Source of the DNA: Chitinophaga nivalis
GTDB lineage: Bacteria > Bacteroidota > Bacteroidia > Chitinophagales > Chitinophagaceae
Direction: 5' to 3'
DNA length: 64,000 bases
Assembly (NCBI RefSeq): GCF_025989125.1
Contig: NZ_JAPDNR010000001.1
Location: 4,886,087-4,950,086 of the forward strand
Program-made: the position numbers and the translations under genes
The notes under the pieces: model-generated
What the model saw: the letters and a program-made list of their open reading frames with translations, nothing else
The model's database searches: none
What the model was told of the DNA's origin: nothing
Part shown: one piece after another, positions 1 through 9,238 of the stretch
Position numbering within the stretch: the first letter of the stretch is position 1
Layout of the letters: every line of letters begins with the position of its first letter

Positions 1-202
1 AGACATTGCAGCGCTGGCGATCAATCCGTATCCCATCCAGGATGCTTTAACACAGCCGGTGCGGCGGATTGCGAAGGAGCAGGATAATCCGGCATTTATA
101 GCCATGTGGGCCGGTCAGGCGGCGGGTAAAGCCAAAGCGTTGCCGGCGGCAGTAATATTTCAGGAGATGCTGGAAGAGGCAGCTGCGCTGCTGGGAGGAT
201 GA
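1..202 (+). CDS. Nitronate monooxygenase, C-terminal end (partial)
   Basis: Frame 2 is open from the window edge to the TGA at 200-202 and encodes the last 66 residues of a protein. The end, with NPYPIQDALTQPVRRIA and FIAMWAGQAAGKAKALPA, matches the C-terminus of the 2-nitropropane dioxygenase/nitronate monooxygenase family, FMN-dependent TIM-barrel enzymes that oxidise alkyl nitronates. The FMN-binding part lies outside the window, so catalytic residues cannot be checked. The gene converges on the PF06475 gene, with a hairpin between them. Confidence 0.75.
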   Translation, partial: DIAALAINPYPIQDALTQPVRRIAKEQDNPAFIAMWAGQAAGKAKALPAAVIFQEMLEEAAALLGG

Positions 203-220
203 TACTATATTTTCAATACG

Positions 221-264
221 TCCGCCTGTACAGCAACCGGTCATCCTGTTTTCGTACAGGCGGA
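221..264. terminator. Hairpin between convergent genes, likely terminator
   Basis: TCCGCCTGTAC (221-231) pairs perfectly with GTACAGGCGGA (254-264) across a 22-base loop. It lies between the nitronate monooxygenase stop and the stop of the leftward gene. The U-tract is poor on both strands, so its role as a terminator is inferred from position and stem strength. Confidence 0.5.
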
Positions 265-280
265 GGTGTTATAATAAAGA

Positions 281-832
281 TCAGTAATGAATACGGGTGA
301 AAATACCCGGATAGTCCAGCACGATGCCTTGTTCATCAAAAGGAATGTCTGCCTTGAAATCGGTCGTTACATTTTCATACCGGTAGGTGTGGTTATCCAG
401 TTTGGTATAATGTTGCTGTACTTTCTGCAATTCAAATTCCGGGAGTTTAATGTACAGCATGTTTAATATCTTTTTTTCTCCGGTATCAAAATGCAGCCTT
501 TTTACAGGTAAGGTATTGGTGAAAGGGGAGAGGGAGATATCGATATCGATACAATCGTCGAAGGCGCCGATATGGTTCCCGTCTTTATCGAACCAATGCC
601 CATGCAGGTCGCTGGTCAGTTTTAATTCTCCTGTAGTCAGTCCTTCTTTTCTGATATGAAAAGAAGATACCCGCCAGTCATTGGTTATTTCCACTTCATA
701 CAGAATTGCGAAAGGTTCCTGATCTGATACGCCGGTAATACGTCCGGTAGCTACATGATGATGCCCCTGCTCCTTTAACGTACAGTATTCAATAGCAGGC
801 CAACGGGTAGCCTGCCAGATAATAGGTTGCAT
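281..832 (-). CDS. Putative glycolipid-binding family protein (PF06475-like)
   Basis: This 183-residue soluble protein has no signal peptide or membrane segment. Its layout (an IIWQATRWPAIEYC start, then GRITGV, WRVSSFHIR, GHWFDKDG, and DCIDIDISLSPFTNTLPVKRL) matches the PF06475 'putative glycolipid-binding' family, whose biochemical role is unknown. It starts three bases after the stop of the molybdopterin oxidoreductase gene, so it is the last gene of that leftward operon. The family call rests on pattern recognition only. Confidence 0.65.
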   Translation of the reverse strand: MQPIIWQATRWPAIEYCTLKEQGHHHVATGRITGVSDQEPFAILYEVEITNDWRVSSFHIRKEGLTTGELKLTSDLHGHWFDKDGNHIGAFDDCIDIDISLSPFTNTLPVKRLHFDTGEKKILNMLYIKLPEFELQKVQQHYTKLDNHTYRYENVTTDFKADIPFDEQGIVLDYPGIFTRIHY

Positions 833-835
833 GTA

Positions 836-3130
836 CTATTGTTTTATTTGAGATGATTTTATTTTGATGATCACCAGTTTTGAAGTCGGCGTATTGCTTT
901 TCTCAGCCACACTGTTAACAGGTACCAGCACATTTGTTTCCGGAAAATAAGTAGCTGTACATTTTTCCGGAATGCGGAAAGATACGATAATAAACCCATA
1001 CGCTACGCGCTCCGTATGGTCGTAGTTGTTATACAGGTCTACCACGTCACCGGGCTGAAAGCCGGCAGCAGCAATGTCTGCGGGATTCATGAAGATGACC
1101 CTGCGTTCATGGTATACGCCACGGTAACGATCATCCAGCCCATAGATGGTTGTATTAAACTGGTCGTGACTGCGGATGGTCATCATCATATATTCATCGT
1201 TGGCCAGCGGTGTACGTATTACCGGCGCCACACTGAAATGTGCTTTGCCGGTGGGCGTGTCGAACCGGCCTTCCCGTGTACAGTTCGGCAGGTAAAATCC
1301 GCCGGGGTGGCGTACCCGCTGGTTGTAGTTGTCGAAACCGGGAATCACCTTCTCAATATCATTGCGGATATGATCATAGTGTTGTGCGTAATGTTGCCAG
1401 GGCACGGCGGAAGCAGCACCCATGAGGGCAGTTGCCAGCCCGCAAATGATGGCGGGTTCGCTTTTCAGGTCATCAGAAACCGGTGTCAGGTTGCCTTTAG
1501 ACATCTGAATAACGCCCATGGAATTTTCGCAGGTAACAAACTGCGCGATGCCCTGTTGTATATCTTTATCACTGCGGCCCAGGCAGGGAAGTATAATGGC
1601 TTCTTTACCATGTACGACATGGCTCCGGTTTAATTTAGTAGAAACATGAACGGTGAGGTCGCAATTACGCAGGGCGGCGGCAGTATACAGCGTATCGGGG
1701 GTAGCAGAGAGGAAGTTACCACCCATCGCAATAAATACTTTTGCATCGCCCCGATGCATGGCATGGATCGCATGTACCACATCATAACCATGTTCCTGCG
1801 GCGGCGTAAAACCGTATAATGCCTGCAGCCTGTTCAGAAAGGCCACGGAAGGTTGTTCGTAGATACCCATGGTACGATCGCCCTGTACATTGCTATGGCC
1901 ACGTACCGGACAGGTACCCGCACCGGGTTTGCCGATGCTGCCTTTCAGGAGCAGGAGGTTTACCACTTCCTGAATAGTAGCTACGGCATTTCTATGTTGG
2001 GTAAGCCCCATTGCCCAGCAGGTAATAATTTTATTTTTATGCAACAGGGCCTGTGCGGCAGCCTGTATGTTTTCCAGGGGCACGCCGCTGTCGGCCACCA
2101 GTTCTTCCAGGTGTTGTTCCCGCAGGTGCTGGATATAGGCTGTGTAGCCGGCCGTCTGATCCCGGATAAAGTCCTGGTCAAAAACATGGCCGGGGTTTTC
2201 ATCTTCTGCTGCCAGCAGGAGGAGGGCGATGGCTTTTAAGAGGGCCATGTCGCCATTGATCTTTACCTGCAGGAAAATATCGGTCAGGGGTGTTTTGATA
2301 TTCAGGACGCCTTTGACGGTTTGCGGATTGAGGAAGTTCAGCAATCCGGTTTCCGGCAAGGGGTTTACTGCAATGATGGTGGCGCCGTTCATTTTTGCTT
2401 TCTGCAGGGCAGACAGCATACGGGGGTGATTGGTGCCGGGGTTCTGCCCGAGGATGATGATCACTTCCGCGGCGTACATATCTTCCAGGGTAACCGACCC
2501 TTTGCCGATGCCCAGGGATTCACCCAAGGCTACGCCGCTGGACTCGTGGCACATATTGGAACAATCCGGCAGGTTGTTGGTACCATATTCCCTTACCAGT
2601 AATTGATAGAGGAAAGCGGCTTCATTGCTGGTTCTGCCGGAAGTATAAAAGACGGCTTCGTTGGGAGAAGCTAATTTTTTCAGGTGGGCGGCGATGCGCT
2701 GAAAGGCATCTTCCCAGGAGATAGGAGCATAATGGGTCGCGCCGGGAGCCAGGTACATCGGGTGGGCAATCCTGCCTTTTTTACCGATCTCGTAATCGGT
2801 GAGCTGACCAAGTGCTTCAATGCTGTGCTGTGCAAAAAATTCCGGCGTCACTTTTTTGGTAGTGGCTTCTTCTGCTACCGCTTTGGCCCCGTTTTCACAG
2901 TATTCTGCAATGCCGGACCTTTCATCATCGGGGTCGGGCCAGGCGCAGCCGGGGCAGTCGAATCCATCTTTCTGGTTCAGTTCCAGCAATGCTTTCATGC
3001 CACGGAAGGCATTCATTTCTTCCAGTATGTGCCGCATACTGGATATCACTGCGGGGATGCCGGCGGCTACTGTTTTAGGCTGGCTGAGCTTAATGCCTGT
3101 GAATTTTACAGGATTTTCTGCACTGTCCAT
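836..3130 (-). CDS. FdhF/YdeP-type molybdopterin oxidoreductase
   Basis: This is a protein of about 764 residues in the molybdopterin (bis-MGD) oxidoreductase superfamily. The N-terminal DGFDCPGCAWPDP segment is typical of the YdeP branch. Further on are the cofactor-binding CSNMCHESSG and ILGQNPGTNHPRM regions, a GHSNVQGDRTMG segment and a C-terminal MopB-like domain ending in EKSNTPTSKL. It lacks the full N-terminal CxxCxxxC [4Fe-4S] ligand set of classical formate dehydrogenases, as is usual for YdeP proteins; the natural substrate is unknown (E. coli YdeP is linked to acid resistance). The ATG at 3130 is preferred over the upstream start at 3163 because homologous sequence begins about there. 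It lies directly downstream of fdhD, which such enzymes need for sulfuration of the Mo cofactor. Confidence 0.85.
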   Translation of the reverse strand: MDSAENPVKFTGIKLSQPKTVAAGIPAVISSMRHILEEMNAFRGMKALLELNQKDGFDCPGCAWPDPDDERSGIAEYCENGAKAVAEEATTKKVTPEFFAQHSIEALGQLTDYEIGKKGRIAHPMYLAPGATHYAPISWEDAFQRIAAHLKKLASPNEAVFYTSGRTSNEAAFLYQLLVREYGTNNLPDCSNMCHESSGVALGESLGIGKGSVTLEDMYAAEVIIILGQNPGTNHPRMLSALQKAKMNGATIIAVNPLPETGLLNFLNPQTVKGVLNIKTPLTDIFLQVKINGDMALLKAIALLLLAAEDENPGHVFDQDFIRDQTAGYTAYIQHLREQHLEELVADSGVPLENIQAAAQALLHKNKIITCWAMGLTQHRNAVATIQEVVNLLLLKGSIGKPGAGTCPVRGHSNVQGDRTMGIYEQPSVAFLNRLQALYGFTPPQEHGYDVVHAIHAMHRGDAKVFIAMGGNFLSATPDTLYTAAALRNCDLTVHVSTKLNRSHVVHGKEAIILPCLGRSDKDIQQGIAQFVTCENSMGVIQMSKGNLTPVSDDLKSEPAIICGLATALMGAASAVPWQHYAQHYDHIRNDIEKVIPGFDNYNQRVRHPGGFYLPNCTREGRFDTPTGKAHFSVAPVIRTPLANDEYMMMTIRSHDQFNTTIYGLDDRYRGVYHERRVIFMNPADIAAAGFQPGDVVDLYNNYDHTERVAYGFIIVSFRIPEKCTATYFPETNVLVPVNSVAEKSNTPTSKLVIIKIKSSQIKQ

Positions 3131-3177
3131 ATGAATACATTTAGATAACCGTATGTATAGCAAGAAAGGTGCGGTGA

Positions 3178-4005
3178 TTACAGGATGATCCTGTCGGGCA
3201 CCGAATAAATATTGAAACGTTGTTCCCGCAGAAAGCCTACCAGGGTGATGTTCCAGGCTTCGGCCATTTTTACGGCCATGCTGGAAGGGGCACCGATGGC
3301 AGCGATGGCCGGAATGCCTGCCATGGCTGCTTTCTGTATCAATTCAAAACCTGCGCGTCCGCTCAATAATAACAAGTAGTGATCGATGGGCAGCTGATCG
3401 GTAGCCAGCCGGGCGCCGATGACTTTATCCACGGCGTTATGGCGGCCGATATCTTCCCGCAGCAGCAGTAGTTTGCCGGTGCTATCGAAGAGGGCTGCTG
3501 CATGCAGCCCGCCGGTACCTGCAAATACCGCCTGCTCCCTGCGTAGCAGGTCGGGGAGTTGGTACAAAGTGGTAGCCGGAATGGTGAAATTATTTTGCTG
3601 ACTAACGGTAACGGCTGTATGAATAGCAGCCAGCGATGATTTTCCACATACGCCGCAGGCGGCCGTCGCCTGGAAGTTGCGTTCTACCTTTTCCAGCCGG
3701 GGTTGTATGTGTTCATGGAGATGCACCGTTGCTATGGCGCCATCTTCGCTGCTGGTGCATATAACATCCTGTATGGCCTGGCCGGAAGTCAGTACCCCTT
3801 CTGTAAAAAGAAAGCCGGCAGCCAGCTCTTCATCATGACCAGGTGTACGCATGGTCACGGAAATGCCTTGCTGCCGGCGATCCGATTGCGGACCATATAC
3901 CAGCCTTATTTCCAGTGGTTCTTCTGTTGCCAGTATATCGCTGGTATCAGTAATACCGGCAGCAGCCACCTTTTTAATATGGGTATGGACAACGGAATGT
4001 AGCAT
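3178..4005 (-). CDS. fdhD: Formate dehydrogenase accessory sulfurtransferase FdhD
   Basis: FdhD passes sulfur from a cysteine desulfurase to the bis-MGD cofactor of formate-dehydrogenase-like enzymes. The signature CGVCGKSS motif (the CxxC loop) is at about residues 117-123. The family's LREDIGRHNAVDKVIG and the C-terminal MAVKMAEAWNITLVGFLR are present. The ATG at 4005 is chosen because the longer reading starts with TTG. It sits 8 bases after the NADP oxidoreductase gene and 47 bases before the YdeP-type gene, its probable client. The length of 275 residues is normal. Confidence 0.93.
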   Translation of the reverse strand: MLHSVVHTHIKKVAAAGITDTSDILATEEPLEIRLVYGPQSDRRQQGISVTMRTPGHDEELAAGFLFTEGVLTSGQAIQDVICTSSEDGAIATVHLHEHIQPRLEKVERNFQATAACGVCGKSSLAAIHTAVTVSQQNNFTIPATTLYQLPDLLRREQAVFAGTGGLHAAALFDSTGKLLLLREDIGRHNAVDKVIGARLATDQLPIDHYLLLLSGRAGFELIQKAAMAGIPAIAAIGAPSSMAVKMAEAWNITLVGFLREQRFNIYSVPDRIIL

Positions 4006-4013
4006 AATCAAAT

Positions 4014-5024
4014 TTACACTTTCACCACCATCTTCCCATTATTTTTACCGGAAAATAATCCCAGTAAAGCGGTGGGTAAATGGTCAAATCCTTCTACCAC
4101 GGTTTCCTGGGATTTCAGCTTGCCGGCTTTCACGAGGGGAGCAATATATTGTATGCCTTCACCCAGCCGTGCCGTGTAATTGACCATGGTGAATCCCTGC
4201 ATCAGAATGCTGCGCGTGAGCAGATAAGGTTGTATCCGTGGTCCTACCGGCTCTTCGGTACTATTATATAAAGCGATCTGGCCACATAAAGGTACCCGGG
4301 CAAAGAAGTTCAGGTGTTTTATGACAGCATCTGAGATCTCACCACCCACATTGTCGAAATAAATATCTACGCCATTGGGGCAGGCCGAAGCAATGGAAGT
4401 AGCCAGTTTATGATTGTTTTTATAATCGATGGCCACATCAAAGTTGAAAGTATCCGTCAGCATTTTCACTTTTTCGGGACCGCCGGCGATACCTACGACG
4501 CGGCATCCCTGTAGTTTGGCCAGCTGGCCCACCACCAGGCCAACCGCACCGGCTGCGCCGGAAACAACGACTGTCTCCCCCGGTTTGGGTTTGCCGATAT
4601 CCATCAGGCCAAAGTAGGCGGTAAGGCCGGTGATGCCCAATATGCCCAGGTAATAGCTGGCAGGAATGCTGGTATCCAGTTTCCGGAGGTCTTTCCCGGA
4701 AAAGATGACACCGGTAGCCCAGGGCAGAAAAGGACGGGTACTGCCAGGCATCACCAGATCGCCGGCTTTGTAGTCCGGGTCCTTACTTTCCACCACTTCC
4801 GCCACCCCAGCACCTTCCATAGGCTGGCCGGTCTGAAAGGGGGGAATGTAGGACTTCTCATCATTCATACGGCCACGCATATACGGATCAACTGAAAAAT
4901 AAACAGGTTTAAGTAATACTTCGCCAGCAGCGATTTCCGGCAGTGTTGTTTCGGTGGTCGTGAAATTCTCCATGGTTGGCAGGCCCTTGGGGCGGGAAAC
5001 GAACAAGATCTGTTTTACCTTCAT
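4014..5024 (-). CDS. NADP-dependent oxidoreductase, MDR superfamily (CurA/YncB-like)
   Basis: This 336-residue zinc-independent medium-chain reductase belongs to the alkenal/one and curcumin reductase group, which reduce alpha,beta-unsaturated carbonyl compounds with NADPH. The N-terminal VDPYMRGRMND, the nucleotide-binding VVSGAAGAVGLVVGQLAKLQG segment at about 150-170, DIYFDNVGG and the C-terminal GFDHLPTALLGLFSGKNNGKMVV are all typical. It is the first gene of the leftward operon leading to fdhD; why a carbonyl reductase is joined to Mo-enzyme genes is not evident from the sequence. Confidence 0.88.
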   Translation of the reverse strand: MKVKQILFVSRPKGLPTMENFTTTETTLPEIAAGEVLLKPVYFSVDPYMRGRMNDEKSYIPPFQTGQPMEGAGVAEVVESKDPDYKAGDLVMPGSTRPFLPWATGVIFSGKDLRKLDTSIPASYYLGILGITGLTAYFGLMDIGKPKPGETVVVSGAAGAVGLVVGQLAKLQGCRVVGIAGGPEKVKMLTDTFNFDVAIDYKNNHKLATSIASACPNGVDIYFDNVGGEISDAVIKHLNFFARVPLCGQIALYNSTEEPVGPRIQPYLLTRSILMQGFTMVNYTARLGEGIQYIAPLVKAGKLKSQETVVEGFDHLPTALLGLFSGKNNGKMVVKV

Positions 5025-5181
5025 AACGAATGATTATTTATAAAGAACTAATTTAACGAATAAAATAACCGGTCCGGCGTATCTATTGTTTAATAATAAG
5101 TTTAACTGGCTAAATGTGCAGTAATATCGCGTAAAAATGTAATTTCGGGTAAGTAACTAACTACTAAATTCTATCTCTACT

Positions 5182-6048
5182 ATGCGTTTGGATGACGAAA
5201 GAATGAGCGACAACGTAGAACGCCGCTCTGGCGGCGGCGGTATGCGTAAAATTGGTATTGGCGGCGGTATCGGTGGCGTCATTATCATTGTGCTGGCATT
5301 GCTCTTTAAGCAGGACCCGCAACAGGTAATGCAGGCCGTACAACAGGTACAGGGCCCCGGTGGCGGTGAAGAATCCGTATCACAGGTGACCAAAGAAAAT
5401 GCATCCGCCATCGAAATTTTTTCTTCCAAAATTCTTGCGAGTACGGAAGATGTATGGAAACAGGAGTTTGAACGGCTACAGCTGAATTACGAAAAACCCA
5501 AAATGGTATTGTTTACGGATGCCACCACCTCCGGTTGCGGCGCCGCGGAATCTGCCATGGGACCTTTTTATTGCCCGGCAGATGCGCGGGTATACCTCGA
5601 TGTATCTTTCTTTAATGAGCTGGAACAGCGTTTCGGTGTAAAAGGAGAATTTGCCCGGGCGTATGTGATTGCGCATGAAGTAGGCCACCACGTACAAAAT
5701 CTGCTGGGGATCAGCAGAAAGGTACAATCCATGCGGGGCCGTCTGAGTGAGACGGAATACAACAAACTGTCGGTAAAGCTGGAGCTGCAGGCTGACTTCC
5801 TCGCCGGATTGTGGGCCAATCACGCAGAAAAAACGCGTAACATAATTGTGCCCGGCGATATCCAGTCCGGCCTGAATGCTGCCAGCGCGGTAGGCGATGA
5901 TAAGCTGCAGGAAGCCGGCACCGGCCGTGTAGTACCGGATGCCTTTACACATGGTACTTCCGAACAGCGAATGTTCTGGTTTAAAAAAGGCTATGAGACG
6001 GGCGATTTCCGCCAGGGCGATACAGGTATTGGTTTAGGCGGCCGTTAA
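5182..6048 (+). CDS. Neutral zinc metallopeptidase, YpfJ family
   Basis: This 288-residue protein has a single membrane anchor (about residues 24-42, GIGGGIGGVIIIVLALLF) after a short basic, Gly-rich N-terminus, and a PF04228 peptidase domain. The zinc-binding HEVGH is at about residues 165-169. The segments TTSGCGAAESAMGPFYCPAD and AYVIAHEVGHHVQ, and the C-terminal LQADFLAGLWA and FTHGTSEQR, are all family hallmarks. The substrate is unknown. It is a single-gene unit facing pncB, with a hairpin between them. Confidence 0.9.
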   Translation: MRLDDERMSDNVERRSGGGGMRKIGIGGGIGGVIIIVLALLFKQDPQQVMQAVQQVQGPGGGEESVSQVTKENASAIEIFSSKILASTEDVWKQEFERLQLNYEKPKMVLFTDATTSGCGAAESAMGPFYCPADARVYLDVSFFNELEQRFGVKGEFARAYVIAHEVGHHVQNLLGISRKVQSMRGRLSETEYNKLSVKLELQADFLAGLWANHAEKTRNIIVPGDIQSGLNAASAVGDDKLQEAGTGRVVPDAFTHGTSEQRMFWFKKGYETGDFRQGDTGIGLGGR

Positions 6049-6063
6049 AATAATAGGAGGGAT

Positions 6064-6097
6064 CCTGCTGCTGTATCTGACAAGGTACAGCAGCAGG
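6064..6097. terminator. Hairpin between convergent genes
   Basis: CCTGCTGCTGTA (6064-6075) and TACAGCAGCAGG (6086-6097) form a perfect 12-bp stem with a 10-base loop, between the stop codons of the metallopeptidase gene and pncB. There is no strong T-run, so a terminator role is inferred from position. Confidence 0.55.
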
Positions 6098-6102
6098 GTC
6101 GC

Positions 6103-7269
6103 TTAAATATCGAGGATCTCTTTGGCGAGTGCAATCATTTTTTCATCACCGGTATATTTTCCGCTGATATCCGATAACTTCACTACAGGCGTCCACCTGG
6201 GCGCATCTTCCGGAAGGGCTTCATACATCTTCACCACAATATTCAACGCTTTTAACCCCACATCATTGGTGAAGTTGGTACCAATACCAAACGACATCCC
6301 GATCTTGCCGCGGCAGTAAGCTGCAATGGCAGCTACCTTTTCGTAATCAAGACCGTCGGAAAAGATGATGGTTTTGCTGAGCGGATCAATGCCTTTGCCT
6401 TTGTAGTGTGCAATGGTACGATCGGCAAAGAGAATCGGATCCCCGCTGTCGTGGCGTACACCGTCGAACAGCTTGGCGAATTTTTTATCGAACTGTTCAA
6501 AGAATACAGGCGTAGTATAGGTATCTGATAAGGCAATTCCCAGATCGCCCCGGTATACCTGTACCCAATGTTCCAGGCCCAGCATATTAGCCATCTTGAA
6601 ACCATATTTGGCGCCATGAAACATAAACCATTCATGCGCATGGGTACCTACGGGCTTCACGCCCTGGCTCATGGCCAGGTGTACATTGCTGGTGCCGATA
6701 AAACATCCGGCGCCATACTCCTGTAAAGCTTTTACGACCAGCCGGTGTACAGCGATGGAATGCCGGCGCCTGCTGCCAAAGTCGGCAATCGTGATCTGCA
6801 GTTCGCGGTATTTTTCGATCTTTTCCCGGGTGATACGCACCACTTCCTCATCCGGTACGCGTTCCTGGCCAGTGAGCTGGTAATATAGTTCACAGATGAG
6901 CGACATCAGCGGGACTTCCCACAAAATGGTCCGGTACCAATAGCCGCTCACATGTACTTCCAGCTGGTCGCCCTGTTGGGAGATCTGTACTTCTGCCGGG
7001 TTATAACGGTAGCCTTGCAGGAAATCCAGGTAGGTGGGGTCCAGGTAAGGACAGGTGACAGCCAGGAAATCCTTTTCTTCCGTCGTGAGTTGCAGGTGTT
7101 GCAGGTCGTTTACAGCTTGTTGCAGTGCAGTGGCGAATCCGGGCGGAAAGGCATGCTGGCCGCGGTTGATAAATGTATAACGGGCACGCGCCTTCGGGAA
7201 TAATTTAACCACACAATGCTGCATGGTAAATTTGTAAAAGTCATTGTCAAGAATAGACGTTAATATCAT
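6103..7269 (-). CDS. pncB: Nicotinate phosphoribosyltransferase
   Basis: The enzyme joins nicotinate to PRPP, with ATP, to make nicotinate mononucleotide in NAD salvage. The 388-residue length and the motifs fit: NDFYKFTMQ at the N-terminus, the family loop ADFGSRRRHSIAVHRLV, GTSNVHLAMSQGVKPVGTHAHEWFM, the HDSGDP segment, and IIFSDGLDYEKV for PRPP binding. The His in GTHAHEW is in the region of the regulatory phosphohistidine of known PncB. It is monocistronic. Confidence 0.95.
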   Translation of the reverse strand: MILTSILDNDFYKFTMQHCVVKLFPKARARYTFINRGQHAFPPGFATALQQAVNDLQHLQLTTEEKDFLAVTCPYLDPTYLDFLQGYRYNPAEVQISQQGDQLEVHVSGYWYRTILWEVPLMSLICELYYQLTGQERVPDEEVVRITREKIEKYRELQITIADFGSRRRHSIAVHRLVVKALQEYGAGCFIGTSNVHLAMSQGVKPVGTHAHEWFMFHGAKYGFKMANMLGLEHWVQVYRGDLGIALSDTYTTPVFFEQFDKKFAKLFDGVRHDSGDPILFADRTIAHYKGKGIDPLSKTIIFSDGLDYEKVAAIAAYCRGKIGMSFGIGTNFTNDVGLKALNIVVKMYEALPEDAPRWTPVVKLSDISGKYTGDEKMIALAKEILDI

Positions 7270-7335
7270 TACTGATTATTTAGCGGAAAGAAATCACCTG
7301 TGCGGGTGCTCCGTATGGATAAAAAATAGTGTTGG

Positions 7336-8166
7336 TTATAGTTTACTGCCACAGAATTTGCAATAGACCGCATCGGTTTCGTGTCCTTCCCGCATACAAT
7401 GCGGGCATACCCGTTGGTCTACTTCATCACGGTGACGGATGCGGCTCATTTCCACAGTAACAATGCCGGTAGGCACGGCAATAATGGCGTAACCCATGAT
7501 CATAATCACGGCGGAAAAAGCCTGTCCGATGGGCGTTACCGGCGCAATGTCGCCATAACCCACTGTGGTAAGGGTTACCACGGCCCAGTATACACTAACC
7601 GGAATGCTGGTAAAGCCAGAGTTGTGGTTGCATTCAATGACATACATGATGGCGCCCAGTACCATGGTGAGCAACCCGATAAAAAACAGGAATACCATGA
7701 TCTTCCTTTTACTTTGCTGCAGGGCCAAAGACAACTGCCGGCTTTCGTTCAGAAAAGGTACCAGTTTGAAAATCCTGAAAATCCGCATCAGGCGCAAAAT
7801 ACGGATGGTAAGCAGAAAATGGGCGCCGCCAAAAAAGACTTCTGCATAGGTAGGCAAAATACATAAGAGATCTATCAGCCCGTAAAAACTCCAGATATAG
7901 GCCTTGGGTCGATAGCTGCACCAGATACGGAACAGATACTCAATCGTGAACAGGATGGTGAATATCCACTCCAGCAGGGTAAACCATGCTTCCAGTTTCG
8001 CCTGGAGGGAGGCTACACTTTCCAGCATGACTACCAGCACGCTGATGATGATAGCGATGAGCAGTATAATGTCGAAAGCCTTTCCTGCGGGCGTATCTGC
8101 TTCAAATATGATATTGTGCCATTTCTGTTGGAACGGGCTGAGTTGCCTGTGTGATTGATTATTCAT
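7336..8166 (-). CDS. Voltage-gated potassium channel-like ion transporter with C-terminal zinc ribbon
   Basis: This 276-residue six-helix channel subunit has an S4-like segment ILRLMRIFRIFKLV with regularly spaced arginines, then the pore loop with the selectivity filter TTVGYGD at about residue 200, then the last helix. The final 25 residues carry CPHC...CKFCG, a zinc-ribbon pattern seen in a subgroup of bacterial 'ion transporter' proteins. It should act as a tetramer in the inner membrane. It is divergent from the MarR gene. Confidence 0.9.
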   Translation of the reverse strand: MNNQSHRQLSPFQQKWHNIIFEADTPAGKAFDIILLIAIIISVLVVMLESVASLQAKLEAWFTLLEWIFTILFTIEYLFRIWCSYRPKAYIWSFYGLIDLLCILPTYAEVFFGGAHFLLTIRILRLMRIFRIFKLVPFLNESRQLSLALQQSKRKIMVFLFFIGLLTMVLGAIMYVIECNHNSGFTSIPVSVYWAVVTLTTVGYGDIAPVTPIGQAFSAVIMIMGYAIIAVPTGIVTVEMSRIRHRDEVDQRVCPHCMREGHETDAVYCKFCGSKL

Positions 8167-8307
8167 CCCTGCTCGGTTATCTTACATTTAAACAAATCGT
8201 TGCTCATTTATGTTTACAGTCTGATCAGTTGCCCGGAAAATAGTTGCCTGTTCAACAGGTGGGTGCCTGATCAGGCTGTGAATCTGCGTTTAATATTTAA
8301 CCATACT

Positions 8308-8760
8308 ATGCAAAAACCTGATATTACCAACCGGCTGCACACGCATATCAGCAGAGCCGTCATGAAAGCGCATACCGCTTACCGCCTGCGGTTACTGAGC
8401 GTTTTTATGGAAGCAAACATCGACATTACGCCCGACATGTATTTTATCCTGCGCTGCCTGTGGGGAGAGCAGGATGGCTGCCGGCAACAGGAGCTGGCAG
8501 ACAAGACTGACAAAGATAAGGCCAGCCTCACAAAATTATTGGATAACCTGGAGAAAAGGGCACTGGTACACCGCCGCCCGGACGACCTGGATGGCAGAAG
8601 CAAGCGGGTGTGGCTTACCAGCACCGGCCGTGCCCTGAAAGAAAAAGTATACCCGTTGGCGTTAGCTGTCATGGAATTGGCGGAACAGGGCATTTCCCGG
8701 CAGGATATTCTGCTGGCACAGTCCATCCTGGAAAAAATTCATCAGAATGTAAAGAGATGA
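8308..8760 (+). CDS. MarR family transcriptional regulator
   Basis: This 150-residue winged-helix dimer-type regulator carries the MarR core: LADKTDKDKASLTKLLDNLEKRALVHRRPDDLDGRSKRVWLT spans the recognition helix and the wing with the DxRxxxV-type signature. The ATG at 8308 gives a normal MarR length; the longer frame from 8155 would add 51 residues unlike the family. It lies 27 bases upstream of the DinB gene, so the pair is probably cotranscribed. The ligand is unknown. Confidence 0.88.
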   Translation: MQKPDITNRLHTHISRAVMKAHTAYRLRLLSVFMEANIDITPDMYFILRCLWGEQDGCRQQELADKTDKDKASLTKLLDNLEKRALVHRRPDDLDGRSKRVWLTSTGRALKEKVYPLALAVMELAEQGISRQDILLAQSILEKIHQNVKR

Positions 8761-8787
8761 TCAGGAACTGTTCCTTATCTTTAGTAC

Positions 8788-9234
8788 ATGTTAAGCAGTA
8801 TATTGATCAACTTATTTGAGCGGGACATGAGCCGCCTGGAAGAAGAAATAGCCGCGTATGAAACAGAAGCCGCCATCTGGCGGGTACCGGCTGGTATTCA
8901 TAATTCAGCCGGCAATTTATGCCTGCATCTGTGTGGTAACCTGCAGCATTTCGTAGGAGCCGTATTGGGAAAAACAGATTATGTACGTAACCGGGAGCTG
9001 GAGTTCAGCGCCAAAAATGTACCCCGGCAGGATATGCTGACACAGATCGGTACCACCCGGCGTATATTACTCACCGTTATAGTAGGACTTACCCCGGAAG
9101 AAATGGAAAAACCCTATCCGGAGAAAGTGTTGTCCGGCGATCTGACGGTAGGTCATTTCCTGGTACACCTGAGTACACACCTGAATTATCATTTGGGGCA
9201 GATCAATTATCATCGTCGTCTTACCCAATCATAA
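8788..9234 (+). CDS. DinB family protein
   Basis: This is a 148-residue predicted four-helix bundle. The start LINLFERDMSRLEEEIAAY, the central GNLCLHLCGNLQHFVGAVLG (candidate metal His) and the C-terminal VGHFLVHLSTHLNYHLGQINYHRRL fit the DinB/DUF1572 group, which holds putative metal-dependent, thiol-linked enzymes. No precise reaction can be assigned. It sits between the MarR gene and the PAP2 gene (5 bases downstream), in one likely operon. Confidence 0.82.
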   Translation: MLSSILINLFERDMSRLEEEIAAYETEAAIWRVPAGIHNSAGNLCLHLCGNLQHFVGAVLGKTDYVRNRELEFSAKNVPRQDMLTQIGTTRRILLTVIVGLTPEEMEKPYPEKVLSGDLTVGHFLVHLSTHLNYHLGQINYHRRLTQS

Positions 9235-9238
9235 CCGG

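Noticed and set aside
1016..3148. Several long + strand frames opposite the YdeP-type gene
   Set aside because: They are shadows of a well-supported gene on the other strand, caused by codon bias; none has family features.
8776..8783. TATCTTTA, near match to the -7 element before the DinB gene
   Set aside because: It lies only five bases before the start codon, which would force a leaderless transcript, and the last base deviates from consensus.
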